Shown here piece after piece: positions 61,001 to 64,000 of a stretch of DNA of 64,000 bases. The notes beneath the pieces are model-generated. The model had not been told where the DNA came from. It did not search any database and saw nothing but the letters and a program-made list of their open reading frames with translations. This DNA comes from Muricea muricata (lineage: Eukaryota; Cnidaria; Anthozoa; Malacalcyonacea; Plexauridae), in contig OY979718.1 of assembly GCA_963855995.1 (NCBI GenBank), positions 34,676,059-34,740,058 of the forward strand, read 5' to 3'. A program made the translations under genes and the position numbers. Position 1 is the stretch's first letter. Each line of letters begins with the position of its first letter.

Positions 61001-64000
61001 GAGGCACTACAGACACGATAAGTATTAAATAAATGGAAATGTTTTTCGCTGATTGCATAAATGACCACGCAAATTATATTTTGATATGATAAAACTTATA
61101 CAGCACGTTAATAACAGCAGCCTATATATAGAAGCATGTGCGCATGGCAATAGTGTCTACCCGGTCGTAATTCAACCACAATCACTGCAACAGCAGAGCA
61201 TGAGGTATATATATACAAATCGGTGATACTATATCTTGATGGTCTGATTCGAAGATACAGGGTTTTAGCACTTACGGTCTGGGGGCCGCTTCTACCCTCC
61301 CCTATATTTCGAACCAGAGGTGGTGGAGTTGTGATACAGACGGTTGAGGCAGTCAATTCGATGTCGTTGTCGAAAGGCAACGGCATTTGGTGGGTTGTCG
61401 AGGCCAATTGTGCGAAGCCACCCGTGCGCGCCATCCGTGTGCAAACTTTTATTACAATACCCCGGTCCTTTTTACCATCGTTATACATTTCCAAGGCTAA
61501 TCCTTCGAAAGTAGCAGAATTCCTGACACCTTTTGGAACCTTTTAATTTAAATTGATTACGCTGGCCGGCGTACAATCTCTTATGACGCTTTTCAATAGC
61601 CCTAATGTAAGTGGTAGAGCGTAATTCTTTTCAATTATTTATTTGGGGTTTTTTCGCCAAAAAAGATGGCTCCCACCGTTAAGAAAAACTATAGCATTTT
61701 GAGCACGGTTTTCTGTTCAATTTTTTTCGATGGTTTTTTAGAACTTTTATTTTCTCCATTTACCAAAAATTTTGCCAGTGCGGTTAACAAGGAAATAAAA
61801 ATTTTTCTTTATCAGACTGTATGATGAAAAGAAGTAATTGTCAAATTGTGACGAATTTTTTTCTAAAAAAATTTGCAAAATAGACGAAAAGATACTTTGG
61901 AAAGGGTTATTAATTCTTACACAAGACGAAAACTATTTAATGCATGGCAAGGGCAGGAATTGATCCTACCCACTTTTGTAGGGTAATTTGTGTTTGACCA
62001 CTGCATTACGTTGGTTATGCGGCTTCGGCAAGTTGGTTGAAGTTGTCTATACGTTCTTCTAGCCTATGCTTAATTCTTGAAACTGACGAAATCCAGAACG
62101 ATTTTTATCAAAGGTAGGTGTTGCTCCCGGACTCAGTGATTGATTCTGAAGGGATACACATTGTCTTTACCACTGGACTATGTTAGTTACCACTTTCTAT
62201 GTTAGTTACCACTTTGACTGGGTTAAGAATTATTATAGATATACACGCTAGATTAAATCAAAGTTATTCGAAGCCATTCGCGAGCTTTTGTTCGCATTTC
62301 ATCGAATAATATTTAATCATACTCTGTCGAGGAAGACCTTGAAGTTGCTTTTGAGTGTAATTACGTTTTTAAATTATGTACAAATTTATTTCTAAATAAA
62401 TCCAATTGAGTCTTTTGCAATATCACAAATAACAAAAATGGGTAAGGTCAAAACTTGAGCATATAGTAGGTTTCTGGTGCTACGAATTTTAAAAGCCTAT
62501 ATTTTTGTGAGCAATAAAACATTTGAAAAATAAATGTGTGTTGAAATCAGCCTTCTCTTATACTCGGAGAAGACCTTGTAAATTCTGATCAAACATACTT
62601 TTCCAAATATAATGACCTAGCTATAGGCGTCCAATATATATATCATTGAACAAAGCAGATCACTATTTAAATCTAATTTCGAAGAACAACATTATTGCTG
62701 GAGCACTACAGAGACGATAGGTATTAAATAAATGGAAATGTGTTTCGCTGATTGCATAAATGACCACGCAAATTATATTTTGATGTTTATGATAAAACTT
62801 ACACAGCACGTTAATAACAGCAGCCTATATATAGATGCATGTGCGCATGGCAATAGTGCCTACCTGGTCGTAATTCAACCACAATCAGTGCAACAGCAAA
62901 GCATGACGTATATAAATACAAATCGGTCGTACTATAGTATCACCGATTTGTATTTATATACGTCATGCTTTGCTGTTGCACTAATTGTGGTTGAATTACG
63001 ACCAGGTAGGCACTATTGCCATGCGTGATCATTTGCTTTTCTTCTTTTAAAATATCTGCCTGTACTTAGGGGAAACAGGCAGATCTCTGGAAACAAGAAA
63101 GGCTGAACACATCAGAAACGTTAAGGAACATAATAATGGTTCAAACATCGAAAAACGTGCAACGCGAAAATCATTGACACAGGGAATTTCCGTGGTCGCC
63201 TAACACTAGAAAGTCTAGAATCATGGCATACAGCTGCCAAACACAGCAATGCTGATAACAACTCAAAACCGCTTCCTCGACAATGTACAATCTTAATAAA
63301 GAAAACATAGTATCACCTTATCGTATTTCACAGTGCACATGTATACACGTCATATCTAGCTTCATTTCACACTTTTACAGTTTACTGCAATCATTATAAA
63401 TATATATACCCGTTGAAGGCTGCAGACTGGTGGCCGAAAGCTCGTAAACAAATAAATATATTTTAGTCAGAGAACGTCTCACCCTTTTCATTTATGTCTA
63501 ATTGACACATCTACGATTTTTAGTGGTTTATATTGTTTAACCGTTTCTTAAAGCTCATTCAGTGAAAAACGGGTAAAATAGGGCGAGTGTAATAGCCCTC
63601 GCGGTCTGGTGGTAAGGCAATGTGGCGGTAAATAAACAACGCAGCTGAACGATAATTCCCTTGCTCTGAATTCTTTTCTTGTTTTAGAATTAATTATAGG
63701 CTAGAGAAAAGCCCGCTTAAACAATTTAAGTGGCAAGCGCGTGATAGCAAACATATATAGTCTAGTGGCCAATGCAAAATGTCTCAAGTCAACGAGTTTT
63801 TGGTCAAGCCTAATTGCCCTTGTCACAAACCCCATAGGTTTTTGTCTGGGGTAAGAATTATTATAAATATACACGCTAGATTAAATCAAAGTTATTCGAA
63901 GCCATTCGCGAGCTTTTGTTCGCATTTCATCGAATAATATTTACTCATACTCTGTCGAGGAAGATCTTGAAGTTGCTTTTGAGTGCAATTACATTTATAT

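Larger units (their letters stand above)
33451..64000. repeat. 3.3-kb tandem satellite, nine units plus a partial tenth
   Basis: Taking ACATAGTATCACC as the phase mark, units start at 33461, 36771, 40088, 43405, 46723, 50040, 53354, 56671, 59988 and 63305. Lengths are 3310, 3317, 3317, 3318, 3317, 3314, 3317, 3317 and 3317; the last is cut by the window edge. All are in the same orientation and nearly identical, except that roughly the first 600-700 bases of unit 1 are visibly diverged, as expected at an array edge. Each unit contains, in order: Penelope-like 3' tail, a tRNA-like module, half-repeat A, a ~990-base middle region with tRNA-like modules, half-repeat B ending in a 182-bp palindrome, and a GIY-YIG remnant. 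Frames of 88-128 codons recur but are short, overlap on both strands and have no family. I regard them as non-coding. Confidence 0.95.

Noticed and set aside
34097-63028. Recurring 88-, 98-, 107- and 128-codon frames in each satellite unit
   Set aside because: They overlap on opposite strands, cross the palindrome or half-repeats, match no family and simply recur with the unit.
33451-64000. CRISPR-like array
   Set aside because: The repeat period is 3.3 kb with no short repeat/spacer structure, and the DNA is clearly eukaryotic.

Overview
The window is metazoan nuclear DNA. It is AT-rich and intron-rich, with GT/AG splice sites, and is crowded with small inverted-repeat (MITE-type) transposons, a tRNA-derived SINE family and a long tandem satellite. 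Two genes are recognisable, and both belong to animal families: a JADE-type PHD-finger protein and a Golgi-type carbohydrate sulfotransferase. The Penelope-like element remnant, the decayed SWIM-zinc-finger transposon gene and a hAT element with CAGTGGCGTAGGAAC termini suggest a marine invertebrate. A cnidarian is my best guess, but this is inference; the sequence alone does not fix the phylum.

Layout. 1-9.3 kb: no intact gene. It holds a large fold-back repeat (335-2095), a P/hAT-like element with an exact 8-bp target duplication (3306-4131), a GC-rich three-way-junction sequence (4190-4248), further MITEs, and a minus-strand decayed piece of a sulfotransferase exon (8211-8308). 9.39-10.21 kb: the catalytic exon of a carbohydrate sulfotransferase on the plus strand. 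11.4-26.3 kb (possibly to 27.6 kb): a JADE homologue on the minus strand. I rebuilt 14 coding exons with consistent splice phases (E2-E15) plus one tentative first exon, giving a protein of about 1,014-1,018 residues. The two genes converge tail to tail. JADE introns contain hAT, pogo/Tigger-like and other MITEs and a plus-strand SWIM pseudogene.

26.3-33.4 kb: repeats only. These include long inverted repeats, a (CTAGGG)n tract that has expanded inside a tRNA-derived SINE, and an inverted-repeat element enclosing a short telomere-like tract. 33.45 kb to the right edge: a head-to-tail satellite of about 3.31 kb units, nine full copies and a partial tenth, running out of the window. Each unit is a mosaic: a frame-shifted GIY-YIG endonuclease remnant and 3' tail of a Penelope-like element, two direct ~700-bp half-repeats, a spacer-free 182-bp palindrome and several tRNA-like modules.

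Functionally, the JADE product is expected to be a nuclear scaffold of an HBO1-type histone acetyltransferase complex. The sulfotransferase is expected to act in the Golgi on glycan chains. They have no evident functional link. The most unusual items are the mosaic satellite and a hAT MITE whose target-site duplication has copied a perfect TACTAAC branch-point motif next to the last JADE splice acceptor.
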